Counted from the stretch's first letter, positions 34,553-43,741 are shown. The stretch is 64,000 bases of DNA from Acidovorax sp. sif1233 (GCF_019218755.1 NZ_JAHUWZ010000010.1:1-64000), one strand, 5' to 3'. Notes: generated by a model from the letters alone, not told the origin. Numbers and translations: made by a program.

Positions 34553-35209
34553 ATGATCGAAACCCAAGACATCACCGGCCTCGTGCTCGCAGGCGGACGC
34601 GGCAGCCGCATGGGCGGCGTCGACAAAGGCCTGCAGAACTTTCGCGGCCTGCCGCTGGCGCTGCACACGCTGATGCGGCTGCAGATGCAGACCGGCGCCA
34701 CCATGGTCAATGCCAACCGCAACCTCGCGGCCTACGAGGCGTTTGGCGCCCCCGTGTGGCCCGATGTGCTGGCCGACTATGCCGGCCCGCTGGCGGGCTT
34801 TCTGACCGGGCTGGAGCGTTGCGAAACACCCTGGTTGCTGACGGTGCCCTGCGACACCCCGCTGTTCCCGCTGGACCTGGCCCAGCGCCTGGCGGCCGCG
34901 GCGGACGCCCAGGACGCCGACATCGCCATGGCCGCGGCGCCCGAGGACGATGGCACGGGCCGCACCAGCGTGCGCACCCAGCCGGTGTTCTGCCTGCTGC
35001 GCGTGGACCTGCTCGAAAGCCTGGTCGCCTTCACCCAGGCCGGCGGCCGCAAGATCGACGCCTGGACGGGCCAGCACCACTGCGCCATCGTGCCCTTCGA
35101 CCAGCCGGGCGATGACCCCAAGGCCTTCTTCAACGCCAATACGCTGGCCGAGCTGCACGCGCTGGAGAGCACCAGCACACCGCAGGCCCCACAGGCCTCA
35201 CAGGCTTGA
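34553..35209 (+). CDS. mobA: Molybdenum cofactor guanylyltransferase
   Basis: MobA links GMP to molybdopterin to make the bis-MGD cofactor used by enzymes such as nitrate reductase. The 218-residue protein has the nucleotide-binding signature [16 protein letters not shown] (about residues 11-26), [16 protein letters not shown] near 66-81, and VPCDTPLFP near 97. The alanine- and glutamine-rich C-terminal tail ([11 protein letters not shown]) is an addition. The start follows from domain position. Confidence 0.95.
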   Translation: MIETQDITGLVLAGGRGSRMGGVDKGLQNFRGLPLALHTLMRLQMQTGATMVNANRNLAAYEAFGAPVWPDVLADYAGPLAGFLTGLERCETPWLLTVPCDTPLFPLDLAQRLAAAADAQDADIAMAAAPEDDGTGRTSVRTQPVFCLLRVDLLESLVAFTQAGGRKIDAWTGQHHCAIVPFDQPGDDPKAFFNANTLAELHALESTSTPQAPQASQA

Positions 35210-35226
35210 CGCGCCCCCCAACCGCC

Positions 35227-35772
35227 ATGAACACGCGCCCGTTTCCGGCCACCAGCTCCGTACAGATCCGCCCCTTGGCCGCCGCGGATGCCGTGGCCTA
35301 CAAGGCCCTGCGCGACGAGGCGCTGCGCACGGCGCCGGATGCGTTCACCTCCGACTACGAATCCTCGGTGGGCCGCGATGCCAGCGAGTACGTGGCGCGC
35401 TTTGGCCCCCTGGAATCCGGCCAGTTCTTCCTGGGGGCCTTCGATGCCACGGGCCAGCTGCTCGGCTGCCTGGGCTGTGAACGCGAGCAGCGCGCCAAGC
35501 AGCGCCACTGCGCCGTGGTGGTGGGCATGATGGTGGCACCCCGTGCGCAGCGCCAGGGCATCGGCCAGCAGCTGGTGGCCGCCTGTGTGGAGGCCGCCAG
35601 CCGCGTGCCCGGGCTGACCCAGCTGGTGCTGACCGTCACCGCCTCCAACACCCACGTCGTGCGCCTGTACGAGCAGGCCGGGTTCCGCGCCTGGGGCCTG
35701 CTGCCCCACGCCATCGTGGTGGACGGCGTGGGCTTCGACAAGCTGCACATGGTGCGCGTGCTGCACGACTGA
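35227..35772 (+). CDS. GNAT-family N-acetyltransferase
   Basis: The 181-residue protein is a standard GNAT enzyme: substrate strand block IRPLAAADAVAYKALRDEAL, central strands VVVGMMVAPRAQRQGIGQQL with the acetyl-CoA loop (Q-R-Q-G-I-G at about 104-109), and C-terminal VRLYEQAGFRAWG. The substrate is unknown. It sits between mobA and moeA with gaps of 17 and 19 bases, so it is likely cotranscribed with the cofactor genes. Confidence 0.93.
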   Translation: MNTRPFPATSSVQIRPLAAADAVAYKALRDEALRTAPDAFTSDYESSVGRDASEYVARFGPLESGQFFLGAFDATGQLLGCLGCEREQRAKQRHCAVVVGMMVAPRAQRQGIGQQLVAACVEAASRVPGLTQLVLTVTASNTHVVRLYEQAGFRAWGLLPHAIVVDGVGFDKLHMVRVLHD

Positions 35773-35791
35773 TTGAAAGCTATTGAGACCC

Positions 35792-37150
35792 ATGAAAACC
35801 ATTGCCCAGATTGCCGCCGAACTGCAAGGCTACGACCCGCAGGCCCTGAGCGCCGCCGATGTGAACGCGTTTCTGCAGCGGCTGGTCGAGCCCGTGACCG
35901 CCACCGAAGAGCTCCCCCTCTTCGACGCCCTGGGCCGCGTGCTGGCGCGGGACGTCGTCTCGCCCCTCAGCGTGCCCCCGCACGACAACTCGGCGATGGA
36001 CGGTTATGCGTTCGCCGGCGCACAACTCACCCCAGGGCAGCCCCTCACGCTGCGGGTGGTGGGCACGGCGCTGGCGGGCAAGGCCTGGGTGGGCACCGTG
36101 GCGGCGGGCGATTGCGTGAAGATCATGACCGGCGCCATCATGCCCCCGGGCCTGGACACCGTGGTGCCGCAGGAGTTCACCACGGCCGCAGCCGATGATG
36201 GCCACATCACCATCGCGGCCGACGTGCTCAAGACCGGCGACAACCGCCGCTTCAAGGGCGAAGACCTCCTGGAAGGCGGCGTTGCGCTGGCCCAGGGCAC
36301 GCTGCTGGCACCCGCCGCGCTGGGCCTGGTGGCCAGCCTGGGCCTGCCCACGGTGACGGTGTTCCGCCGCCTGCGCGTGGCGTATTTCTCGACCGGCGAC
36401 GAGATCCTGAGCCTGGGCGAAGCCCCACGCGAAGGCGCGGTGTACGACAGCAACCGCTACACCGTCTTCGGCCTGCTCACCCGCCTGGGCGTGGAGGTGA
36501 TCGACCTGGGCGTGGTGCGCGACGAGCCCGCGCTGCTGGAGGCGGCCTTTCGCAACGCGGCACAGCGCGCCGACGCCATCATCACCAGCGGCGGCGTGAG
36601 CGTGGGCGAGGCCGACCACACGCGCACCATGATGAAAAAGCTGGGCGACGTGGCCTTCTGGCGCATCGCCATGCGGCCCGGCCGCCCCATGGCCGCAGGG
36701 AGCATCGCCGCCACGGAATTTGAGGAAAAAACAGCCTCTGGCGCTGATCCAGCAAGCGCCAATAGCTACCAAAATAATAGCAAACAATCCCACAACGGCG
36801 CGGTGCTGTTCGGCTTGCCCGGCAACCCGGTGGCCGTGATGGTGACGTTTCTGGCCTTCGTGCGCCCCGCCCTGCTGCGCATGATGGGCAGCACACACAC
36901 CGCCCCGCCCCTGGTGCGCGCCACCAGCACCGAAGCCCTGCGCAAGAAACCCGGCCGCACCGAGTACCAGCGCGGCACCGTCACCACCGCCGCCGACGGC
37001 ACGCTGCAGGTGCGCACCACGGGCAACCAGGGCTCGGGCGTGCTCAGCTCCATGGTGCAGGCCAACGGGCTCATCGTGCTGCACCACGGCCAGGGCAATG
37101 TGGCGGTGGGCGACACGGTGGATGTGATGCTCTTTGACGGCGTGATCTGA
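35792..37150 (+). CDS. moeA: Molybdopterin molybdotransferase, with repeat-encoded insertion
   Basis: MoeA inserts molybdate into adenylated molybdopterin. The 452-residue product shows PHDNSAMDGYAF near residue 65, GDCVKIMTGAIMPPGLDTVV near 107, STGDEI near 198, the segment SGGVSVGEADHTRTMM near 267, and GLPGNPVAVMVTF near 341. Between MRPGRPMAAGS and the GLPGNP loop there is an extra stretch of about 26 residues (F310 to N335, EEKTASGADPASANSY then QNNSKQSH). It is encoded by a family A repeat in frame. The E. coli enzyme goes almost directly between the two segments. The stretch is polar and probably a surface loop. Confidence 0.95.
   Translation: MKTIAQIAAELQGYDPQALSAADVNAFLQRLVEPVTATEELPLFDALGRVLARDVVSPLSVPPHDNSAMDGYAFAGAQLTPGQPLTLRVVGTALAGKAWVGTVAAGDCVKIMTGAIMPPGLDTVVPQEFTTAAADDGHITIAADVLKTGDNRRFKGEDLLEGGVALAQGTLLAPAALGLVASLGLPTVTVFRRLRVAYFSTGDEILSLGEAPREGAVYDSNRYTVFGLLTRLGVEVIDLGVVRDEPALLEAAFRNAAQRADAIITSGGVSVGEADHTRTMMKKLGDVAFWRIAMRPGRPMAAGSIAATEFEEKTASGADPASANSYQNNSKQSHNGAVLFGLPGNPVAVMVTFLAFVRPALLRMMGSTHTAPPLVRATSTEALRKKPGRTEYQRGTVTTAADGTLQVRTTGNQGSGVLSSMVQANGLIVLHHGQGNVAVGDTVDVMLFDGVI
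36722..36788. repeat. Family A palindromic repeat, copy 5, inside moeA
   Basis: ACAGCCTCTGGCGCTGATCC then AGCAAGCGCCAATAGCTACC and AAAATAATAGC. It corresponds to copy 4 (GGGCTCTAGCGCTGGTTG, AATAAGCGCTGGCAGCTATC) and keeps the reading frame open. Confidence 0.75.
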
Positions 37151-37251
37151 CACGGCCACGGGTACCGGGCCGGTACCCGTCCACCCCTGTCCCGCTAATC
37201 TGGAACCCACTGCCTTCCATTTATTTTTATTTCCCTCCGTGGACTCTGCCC

Positions 37252-37584
37252 ATGACCTACGCCGCCCAGCACCTTGCCACGCCCCCCTCCCGCGACGACG
37301 TGGACCGCCTGCCGGGCGCGGCCGTCGTCGAGTTCGGCACGCCCTGGTGCGGCCACTGCCAGCGGGCCCAGCCCCTCATCGAGCAGGCGCTGAAGGGCCG
37401 CGCGGACGTGGCGCACATCAAGGTGGAAGACGGCCCCGGCCAGCGCCTGGGCCGCACTTTTGGGGTCAAGCTGTGGCCGACGCTGGTGTTCCTGAAGAAC
37501 GGGCAGGAAGTGGCGCGCCTCGTGCGGCCACAGGCCCTGCAGGAGGTGCTGGATGCGTTGCAGGCGAACGCGGCGCCGGCCTGA
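37252..37584 (+). CDS. Thioredoxin-family protein with CGHC active site
   Basis: The 110-residue cytoplasmic protein has the thioredoxin fold with PWCGHC (Cys33, Cys36). The CGHC pair is of the disulfide-isomerase type rather than the CGPC of thioredoxin, which suggests a higher redox potential. A cis-proline lies in LWPTLVFL. No signal peptide is present. It is separate from the Moco genes (101-bp gap) and followed by a terminator hairpin shared with the converging efflux gene. Confidence 0.92.
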   Translation: MTYAAQHLATPPSRDDVDRLPGAAVVEFGTPWCGHCQRAQPLIEQALKGRADVAHIKVEDGPGQRLGRTFGVKLWPTLVFLKNGQEVARLVRPQALQEVLDALQANAAPA

Positions 37585-37611
37585 CCACGCCCCGGCGCCC
37601 TGAACGAAAAG

Positions 37612-37629
37612 AAGCCCCGAGGGGGCTTT
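37612..37629. terminator. Terminator hairpin between convergent genes
   Basis: Stem AAGCCCC / GGGGCTT with a three-base loop. On the plus strand it is followed by TTCCTTTC and on the minus strand by CTTTTCG, so it can serve the thioredoxin gene and, less well, the efflux operon. Confidence 0.7.
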
Positions 37630-37681
37630 CCTTTCATCCGTTCCTCATGCACGCGCCCGGCGCCCCGGACTGGGAGGGGCG

Positions 37682-40600
37682 CTACTTGGCCACGTAGTCA
37701 TGCGGGTGCAGCGGATGCGCGGGCTCCTCGGCCGCCACCGCCGTGTTCGCGCCCGGCACGGCCCGGCGCGCGAACAGCGTGTACATGGTGGGCACCACGA
37801 AGATGGTGAGCAATGTGCCCAGCGACATGCCGCCCACGATCACCCAGCCGATCTGCGTGCGCGTCTCGGCCCCCGCGCCCGAGGCCAGCGCCAGCGGGAT
37901 GGCGCCGAGCACCATCGCGCCCGTGGTCATCAGGATGGGGCGCAGGCGCTGCGCCGAGGCCTTGACCAGCGCGTCCACCATCTCCATGCCCTGCTCGCGC
38001 AGCTGGTTGGTGAACTCGACGATCAGGATCCCGTGCTTGGTGATCAGCCCCACGAGCGTGATCAGCCCGATCTGCGAATACACGTTGAGCGACCCCCCGC
38101 TCCACTTGAGGGCCAGCAGTGCCCCGATCATCGACAGCGGCACCGAGACCATGATCACCAGCGGGTCGATGAAGCTCTCGAACTGCGCCGCCAGCACCAG
38201 GAAGATGAACACCAGCGCCAGCACGAACACGATGCCCAAAGCGCCCTGTGAGCTCTTGAACTCGCGCGACGTGCCGTTCAGATCCGTGGTGTAGCCCGGC
38301 CGGATGACCTTGGCGGCGGTGTCATCCATGAACTTGAGCGCCTCGCCCAGCGAGTAGTCGGGCGACAGGTTGGCCGTGATGGTGGCCGAGCGGCGCTGCC
38401 CGAAGTGGTTGAGCTCGCGCGGGCTCACGCTCTCGCGCACCTTGACCAGGCTGGACAGCGGGATCATCGAATCGTTGCGTCCCCGCACGTAGATGGTGTC
38501 GATGTTCTCGGGCGTGGTGCGGCCCCGGGCCGCCGTCTGCACGATCACGTCGTACTGCTCGGCATCGCGCTTGTAGCGCGTCACCGTGCGCCCGCCCAGC
38601 ATGGTCTCGATGGCCTTGGCCACCACGTCCACGCTCACGCCCAGGTCGGCCGCGCGCTCGCGGTTCACCTCGATGCGCAGCTCGGGCTTGTTCAGGCGCA
38701 GGTCGATGTCGGGCCCGATGATGCCGGGGTTCCGGGCGATCTCGGCCATGAACGCGGTGGTCACCTGGTTGAGGTTCTCGTAGCTGTCCGAGGTCTGGAT
38801 CACATAGGTGAGCGGGCGCGCCCGGAACCCCTGGCCCAGCGACGGCGGGGTGATGAGGAACGAGCTGACGCCCGGCAGGTTGCCCACCTTGGGCTGGAGC
38901 TCGCGCGCAAGCTCCAGCGTGGTGCGCTTGCGGTTTTCCCAGTCCACCGTGCGGTAGATCACGCTGCCCTGCGCCACGGTGGGGTTGCCGATGTTGGCGA
39001 AGATGCGGTCGAACTCGGGGTACTCGCGGCCAACCTTCTCCAGCTCCAGCGCGTAGCGGTTGGTGTAGTCCAGCGTGGCGCCGTCGGGGGCGGTGACGTT
39101 GACGAGCACCGTGCCCCGGTCTTCCAGCGGCGAGAGCTCCTGCCGCATGCTCGGGTACACCACCACCAGCGCGGCGCCGCTGACCGCCATGACCGCGATC
39201 ACGATCCAGCGCGCCTGGAAGACCGCGCCACGAATGCCGCCGCGCCCCGCGCCCTGACCGCCCCAGCGCGCCGTCACGATCCAGCGCAGCAGGCGGCCGT
39301 AGGCGTCCGACAGTGCCGTGAGCCAGCGCTCCATGGAGCGGTCGAACCAGTTGGGCTTGGGGTTGTGCTTGAGCAGGAGCGAACACATCATGGGCGACAG
39401 CGTGAGCGCCACGAAGCCCGACACCACCACCGCGCCGGCCAGCGCCAGCGCGAACTCCACGAACAGGCGCCCGGTGCGGCCGGGCGTGAAGGCCAGCGGC
39501 GCATACACGGCCACCAGCGTGAGCGTCATGGCCACGATGGCAAAGCCGATCTCGCGCGCGCCCTTGATGGCGGCGGAGAACGGGTCCAGGCCTTCCTCGA
39601 TGTGCCGGTAGATGTTCTCCAGCATCACGATGGCGTCGTCCACCACCAGGCCGATGGCCAGCACCAGCGCCAGCAGCGTGAGCGTGTTGATGGAAAAGCC
39701 CGCCAGCGACATGAGCGCGAAGCTGCCCACCAGGCTCACCGGGATGGTGATGATGGGGATGATGGACGCGCGCAGCGTGCGCAGGAACACGAAGATCACC
39801 AGCGCCACGAGCACCACGGCTTCGGCGATGGTGGAGTACACGCTCTTGATGGACCGGTCGATGAACAGCGAGTTGTCGTTGGCCACGTCGATCACGATGT
39901 CCGAGGGCAGGTCGTCCTTGAGCACGGGCATCATCGCGCGCACGCCCTGCGACAGCTCCAGCGGGTTGGCCGTGGCCTGCCGGATCACGCCGACCGAGAT
40001 GGCCTCGCGCCCGTTCAGGCGCACGCGGCTGCGGTCGCTGGCCGCGCCCTCCTCCACGCGCGCCACGTCGCGGATGCGCACCGGAAAGCCGTTGACGGTG
40101 CGGATCACCACCTCGGCGAACTGCCCGGGCGTGGCCAGGTCGGTCTGCGATGTCACGCTGAACTCGCGCTGCTGCGACTCGATGCGCCCCGCGGGCAGCT
40201 CCAGGTTGTTGCGCCGGATGGCGTCTTCCACATCCTGCGTGGTCAGGCGGTAGCCGGCCATGCGCTCGGGGTCGAGCCACACGCGCATGGCGTACTTGCG
40301 CTCGCCATAGATGGGCACGTCGGCCACGCCGGTCACCGTCTGCAGGCGCGGCTTGACGATGCGGTTGACGAGGTCGTTGATCTCCAGCGGCGTGCGGGTG
40401 TCGCTGCTGAAGGCCAGCCACATCACGGGCGAGGCGTCGGCCTCCACCTTGGCGATCACGGGCTCGTCCACCGCGTCGGGCAGGCGGTTGCGCACGCGGG
40501 CCGTGCGGTCGCGCACTTCGGCGGCCGCGTTGTCCGCGTCCTTCTCCAGGCGGAAGCGCACGCTGATCTGGCTCTGCTCGGGGCGGCTGATGGAGGTGAT

Positions 40601-40837
40601 CACATCCACGGCGTCGATGCCGGCGATGGAATCCTCCAGCGGCTTGGTGACCTGCGACTCGATCACCTCCGCCGAGGCGCCCGCATAGCGCACGCTCACC
40701 GTCACGACGGGCTCGTCGATCTTGGGGTACTCGCGCACCGACAGGCGCGTGAAGCTCACGGCGCCGATCAGCAGCACCAGCAGGGACAGCACGGTCGCAA
40801 AGACCGGCCGGCGTATCGATATTTCAGCGAGTTGCAT
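37682..40837 (-). CDS. RND efflux transporter permease (HAE1/AcrB-type)
   Basis: The 1051-residue inner-membrane pump exports hydrophobic compounds with the proton gradient. It shows the N-terminal FATVLSLLVLLIGAVSFTRL helix, twelve membrane segments in two halves, two large periplasmic loops, the acidic proton-relay pair in GLVVDDAIVMLEN near residue 400 and a C-terminal set of helices. Its substrate class cannot be read. The start is 15 bases after the adaptor stop, so both form an operon. No outer-membrane partner is adjacent; a TolC elsewhere, perhaps the one at 17964, would be needed. Confidence 0.96.
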   Translation of the reverse strand: MQLAEISIRRPVFATVLSLLVLLIGAVSFTRLSVREYPKIDEPVVTVSVRYAGASAEVIESQVTKPLEDSIAGIDAVDVITSISRPEQSQISVRFRLEKDADNAAAEVRDRTARVRNRLPDAVDEPVIAKVEADASPVMWLAFSSDTRTPLEINDLVNRIVKPRLQTVTGVADVPIYGERKYAMRVWLDPERMAGYRLTTQDVEDAIRRNNLELPAGRIESQQREFSVTSQTDLATPGQFAEVVIRTVNGFPVRIRDVARVEEGAASDRSRVRLNGREAISVGVIRQATANPLELSQGVRAMMPVLKDDLPSDIVIDVANDNSLFIDRSIKSVYSTIAEAVVLVALVIFVFLRTLRASIIPIITIPVSLVGSFALMSLAGFSINTLTLLALVLAIGLVVDDAIVMLENIYRHIEEGLDPFSAAIKGAREIGFAIVAMTLTLVAVYAPLAFTPGRTGRLFVEFALALAGAVVVSGFVALTLSPMMCSLLLKHNPKPNWFDRSMERWLTALSDAYGRLLRWIVTARWGGQGAGRGGIRGAVFQARWIVIAVMAVSGAALVVVYPSMRQELSPLEDRGTVLVNVTAPDGATLDYTNRYALELEKVGREYPEFDRIFANIGNPTVAQGSVIYRTVDWENRKRTTLELARELQPKVGNLPGVSSFLITPPSLGQGFRARPLTYVIQTSDSYENLNQVTTAFMAEIARNPGIIGPDIDLRLNKPELRIEVNRERAADLGVSVDVVAKAIETMLGGRTVTRYKRDAEQYDVIVQTAARGRTTPENIDTIYVRGRNDSMIPLSSLVKVRESVSPRELNHFGQRRSATITANLSPDYSLGEALKFMDDTAAKVIRPGYTTDLNGTSREFKSSQGALGIVFVLALVFIFLVLAAQFESFIDPLVIMVSVPLSMIGALLALKWSGGSLNVYSQIGLITLVGLITKHGILIVEFTNQLREQGMEMVDALVKASAQRLRPILMTTGAMVLGAIPLALASGAGAETRTQIGWVIVGGMSLGTLLTIFVVPTMYTLFARRAVPGANTAVAAEEPAHPLHPHDYVAK

Positions 40838-40852
40838 GGCAGTCCTGGTGCT

Positions 40853-42247
40853 TCATCGATCGCGCGCGGGGCGCGGGCCGGATGGCACCGCCTTGCCGGA
40901 TGCGCCCGCAAGCTGGCAGGGGCTGGCCCCGGGCAGCGGGGCCACCAGGGCCGGCGAAAGCGCCGCGGCCACAGGCACGGGGGCGGGAACGGCGGCCGGC
41001 GGCTGCTGCGCGGCGGGCATGCCCGCCGCGGAGCCGGCCGCGCCCGGTGCCGGGGCATCGGCCAGCGCCGCGGGCGCCGCCGAAGCGGGCTGCGCCGCGC
41101 CGGTGGCCGGCTTGCCCAGTTCCACCACGCGCACCACGGTGCCGTCCTTCTGGATGCGCTGCTGCCCTGCGGTCACCACCAGGTCACCCGTGGCAAGGCC
41201 GTCCACCACTTCCACAAACCCCGGCGTGCGCACGCCCAGCTTGACCGGCGTGCGCCGCGTGACCCGGCTGCCGGGCTCCTTGCCCTCGACGATCCTGAGC
41301 ACGTAGGGGCTGGTGCCGTCCGGCACGACAGCCTCTTCCGGGATGACCCGGGCGTCGGCGCGCTCCGAAAACACCGCCGTCACCCGAGCAAACATGCCAG
41401 GGCGCAGCTGCAGGCGGCGGTTGTCGATGCATCCGCGCACCGCCACGGCACGGCCGTCGGCATCGATCTGGGGGTTGATGGCCTGCACCACGGCGGCATA
41501 GCGCACGCCCGGCAGCGCGTCGAACGCCACCTGGGCGGTCTGGCCCGTGCGGATCTTGCCTTGCAGGCGCTCGGGCAGGCGGAAGTCCACGTACACGGCA
41601 TCCAGGTCTTCCACGTTGACGATGTCGGCGCCATCCTTGAGGTAGTCGCCCACGTTCACGCCCCGGATGCCCGCAATGCCGTCGAACGGCGCCACGATCT
41701 TCAGGCGCGAGGCCGTGGCCTGCGCCAGGGAGAGCTTGGCCTGGGCCACCTCCAGGTTCGCGGCGCTTTCGTCCACGGACCGCTGGCTGATGAAGCCCTG
41801 GGCCACGAGCTCCTGGTTGCGCTTGTGGTTGGCCCGGGCAATCGACAGTTCGGCCTGGCCCTGCTGGACCTGGGCACGCGGCAACTGGTCGTCGAACTGC
41901 ACCAGCACCTGCCCGCGCCGCACGCGCTCGCCGTCCCGGAAATTGAGCTGGGTGATGCGCCCGCTCACCTCGGGGCGCAGCACCACGCTCTGGCGCGAAC
42001 GCAGGCTGCCCACGGCCTCGGCGTCATCGCGCATGGCCATCTGCCGGACGGCCACCGCCTCGACCGCCACCGGCCGGCCGGCCCCACCCGGGGCGCCGCC
42101 CCGGGCGGGTGCGCCATTGCCACCGCCGGCCAGGGCCGCCTCGGTGCGCGGGGCCTGCACGGATTTCTTCTGCAGCCACCATGCGGCACCGGAGGCTGCA
42201 GCGATGCCGATGACGGCGAAAACGATGTATCTGTGCTTGGACGCCAT
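40853..42247 (-). CDS. RND efflux periplasmic adaptor subunit
   Basis: The 464-residue adaptor has an N-terminal membrane anchor (residues about 8-26), a lipoyl half motif (SGRITQLNFRDGERVRRGQV), a coiled-coil hairpin near 120-180 (HKRNQELVAQGFISQRSVDE), the second lipoyl half (IVAPFDGIAGIRGVNVGDYL) and a beta-barrel. It is longer than usual because of a C-terminal tail of about 80 residues rich in Ala and Pro. There is no lipobox, so it is anchored by the helix. Candidate operator repeats lie upstream. Confidence 0.95.
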   Translation of the reverse strand: MASKHRYIVFAVIGIAAASGAAWWLQKKSVQAPRTEAALAGGGNGAPARGGAPGGAGRPVAVEAVAVRQMAMRDDAEAVGSLRSRQSVVLRPEVSGRITQLNFRDGERVRRGQVLVQFDDQLPRAQVQQGQAELSIARANHKRNQELVAQGFISQRSVDESAANLEVAQAKLSLAQATASRLKIVAPFDGIAGIRGVNVGDYLKDGADIVNVEDLDAVYVDFRLPERLQGKIRTGQTAQVAFDALPGVRYAAVVQAINPQIDADGRAVAVRGCIDNRRLQLRPGMFARVTAVFSERADARVIPEEAVVPDGTSPYVLRIVEGKEPGSRVTRRTPVKLGVRTPGFVEVVDGLATGDLVVTAGQQRIQKDGTVVRVVELGKPATGAAQPASAAPAALADAPAPGAAGSAAGMPAAQQPPAAVPAPVPVAAALSPALVAPLPGASPCQLAGASGKAVPSGPRPARDR

Positions 42248-42306
42248 GGATCAATGAAACCGGGTGAAGTGGGAAAGCGCAACCAAAGAATGTATCAGTG
42301 CGTGTC

Positions 42307-42344
42307 TTGACCTGCAGCAACTCGCGGCTTGACCCCAAGGTCAA
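42307..42344. promoter_or_regulatory. Candidate operator of the RND efflux operon
   Basis: TTGACC occurs at 42307-42312 and again 22 bases further at 42329-42334, where it is paired with GGTCAA at 42339-42344 (palindrome TTGACC-N4-GGTCAA). It lies 60-97 bases upstream of the adaptor ATG. No regulator gene is adjacent. Confidence 0.45.
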
Positions 42345-42383
42345 TTGCGGCAGTTTTACGCAGGCTTTACACAAGGCGCGCAC

Positions 42384-42405
42384 AAAAAAGGCTCCCGAAG
42401 GAGCC
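42384..42405 (-). terminator. Rho-independent terminator of rnhA
   Basis: Minus-strand stem GGCTCC / GGAGCC with a four-base loop followed by six T residues, 21 bases beyond the rnhA stop. Confidence 0.9.
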
Positions 42406-42425
42406 TTGGCTGGCGAAGAGCGCCG

Positions 42426-42875
42426 TCACGCGCGGCCCAGGGCCTTGTCCACGCCGCGGTTGGCCAGCGCGTCCGCGCGCTCGTTGCCCGGATCGCCAGA
42501 ATGCCCCTTCACCCATCGCCACTCGATGCGATGCCCGCCTGTGCTCACCAGCGCATCCAGGCGCTGCCACAGCTCGACGTTCTTGACGGGCTGCTTGGAG
42601 GCGGTGCGCCAGCCCCGGGCCTTCCAGCCATGAATCCATTCGGTGATGCCCTTGCGCACATATTCGCTGTCCAGGTACAGCGTCACGGCGCAGGGCCGCT
42701 TCAAGGCGGAGAGCGCCTCGATCACGGCCAACAGCTCCATGCGGTTGTTGGTGGTGCCCAGCTCGCCGCCAAAAATCTCCTTCTCCGTCGGGCCGGAACG
42801 GAGCACGGCGCCCCATCCCCCCGGACCCGGGTTGCCCTTGCAGGCGCCATCTGTGTATATCTCTACCTGGTTCAA
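42426..42875 (-). CDS. rnhA: Ribonuclease HI
   Basis: RNase HI cuts the RNA strand of RNA-DNA hybrids. The 149-residue protein has catalytic residues in [12 protein letters not shown] (Asp near 8), [13 protein letters not shown] (Glu), LYLDSEYV (Asp) and NERADALAN (Asp). The only sensible start is the TTG at 42875, which has AGGA eight bases upstream and overlaps the methyltransferase stop as TTGA. There is no ATG or GTG before the first catalytic residue within the family's normal length. It ends with a good terminator. Confidence 0.95.
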   Translation of the reverse strand: MNQVEIYTDGACKGNPGPGGWGAVLRSGPTEKEIFGGELGTTNNRMELLAVIEALSALKRPCAVTLYLDSEYVRKGITEWIHGWKARGWRTASKQPVKNVELWQRLDALVSTGGHRIEWRWVKGHSGDPGNERADALANRGVDKALGRA

Positions 42876-43741
42876 ACTGTGTTCCTGTCTCTTTCGGCGG
42901 CCGTGATGGCCCGGGAGGTGCGCGCGGGCGTACCCGCCGCGTGTGCGCGGTTGGCGATGGGCACCGTGGCGGCGGACCGCTGGCGGCTGGTGCGCCAGGC
43001 GGGCTCCAGCAAGCGCATGCCATGCACCCGCTTGACCGCCACGATGAAATAGGCGGCGCCAAAAATGGGCCACCATTTCTCACCCAGCCCATCCATGAAG
43101 CCAAAGCGCTCCAGCCACCGGGTGGTGCGCACCGCTGGACGATAACAGCCAAAACGGGCGGATTCGACCTCGAAACTCAAAAGCCTGAGCCAGTCGCGCA
43201 ACCGCCGGTAGCCAATGAACTCGCCCACGTCGGGCAGGTACAGCGTGCCATTGCCCATGCGCTGGTACATGCGTGCGCGCCACTGGCGCAGCCCCCACAG
43301 GCTCGTGGGGTTCAGCCCGCTGATGACCACGCGGCCCTCGGGCACCAGCACCCGCTCCACCTCGCGCAGGGCGGCGTGGGGGTCGACACTCAGCTCCAGC
43401 GTATGGGGCAGGACCAGCAGGTCCAGGCTGGCCTGCGCGAACGGCAGGGCCACGGGCTCGGCGAGCAGGTTGACCATGCGGCACTGCAGGGGTGCGTCCA
43501 CGCCACTGCCCGCCTCCAGAAAGCCCAGGGAGCCCTGGACGCCCTCCTGGCCCAGGGCCAGCCACTGGTGCGGCATGCGGTTGGCGCGCAGGCCGTCAAG
43601 CAGGGGCATGCCAAGCTGCAGGCTGTGGTATCCAAAAATATCCGCCACCGCCTCGTCGAAGCGCGCCTGCTCCCACGCCAGCAGGTACCGGCCCGGCGGG
43701 GAATCGAACCAGTGGTGCAAACCTATAATTTGATCGCTCAT
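42872..43741 (-). CDS. Class I SAM-dependent methyltransferase-like protein
   Basis: The 289-residue protein has the later motifs of Methyltransf_11 enzymes ([40 protein letters not shown] and [15 protein letters not shown]), but the glycine-rich SAM loop is poor ([11 protein letters not shown]), so activity is uncertain. The C-terminal 45 residues are arginine- and alanine-rich. The ATG at 43741 overlaps the ATG of the divergent gloB by two bases. The gene overlaps rnhA at its other end. This order (gloB, methyltransferase, rnhA) is, to my knowledge, common in related bacteria. Confidence 0.88.
   Translation of the reverse strand: MSDQIIGLHHWFDSPPGRYLLAWEQARFDEAVADIFGYHSLQLGMPLLDGLRANRMPHQWLALGQEGVQGSLGFLEAGSGVDAPLQCRMVNLLAEPVALPFAQASLDLLVLPHTLELSVDPHAALREVERVLVPEGRVVISGLNPTSLWGLRQWRARMYQRMGNGTLYLPDVGEFIGYRRLRDWLRLLSFEVESARFGCYRPAVRTTRWLERFGFMDGLGEKWWPIFGAAYFIVAVKRVHGMRLLEPAWRTSRQRSAATVPIANRAHAAGTPARTSRAITAAERDRNTV
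43724..43729 (+). promoter_or_regulatory. TATAAT -10 element of gloB
   Basis: A perfect TATAAT ends ten bases before the gloB ATG. Transcription would start at about 43736, leaving a leader of about four bases. No good -35 is visible 17 bases upstream (GAATCG), and no ribosome site exists. Confidence 0.5.

Noticed and set aside
38405-42310. A 1301-codon open frame on the plus strand
   Set aside because: It lies antisense to the two RND efflux genes, whose protein families are unmistakable; long antisense frames are normal in GC-rich DNA with this codon use.
43700-43715. GAATCGAACC, resembling the T-arm region of a tRNA
   Set aside because: No acceptor stem, anticodon arm or other tRNA parts are present; it lies in the methyltransferase gene.
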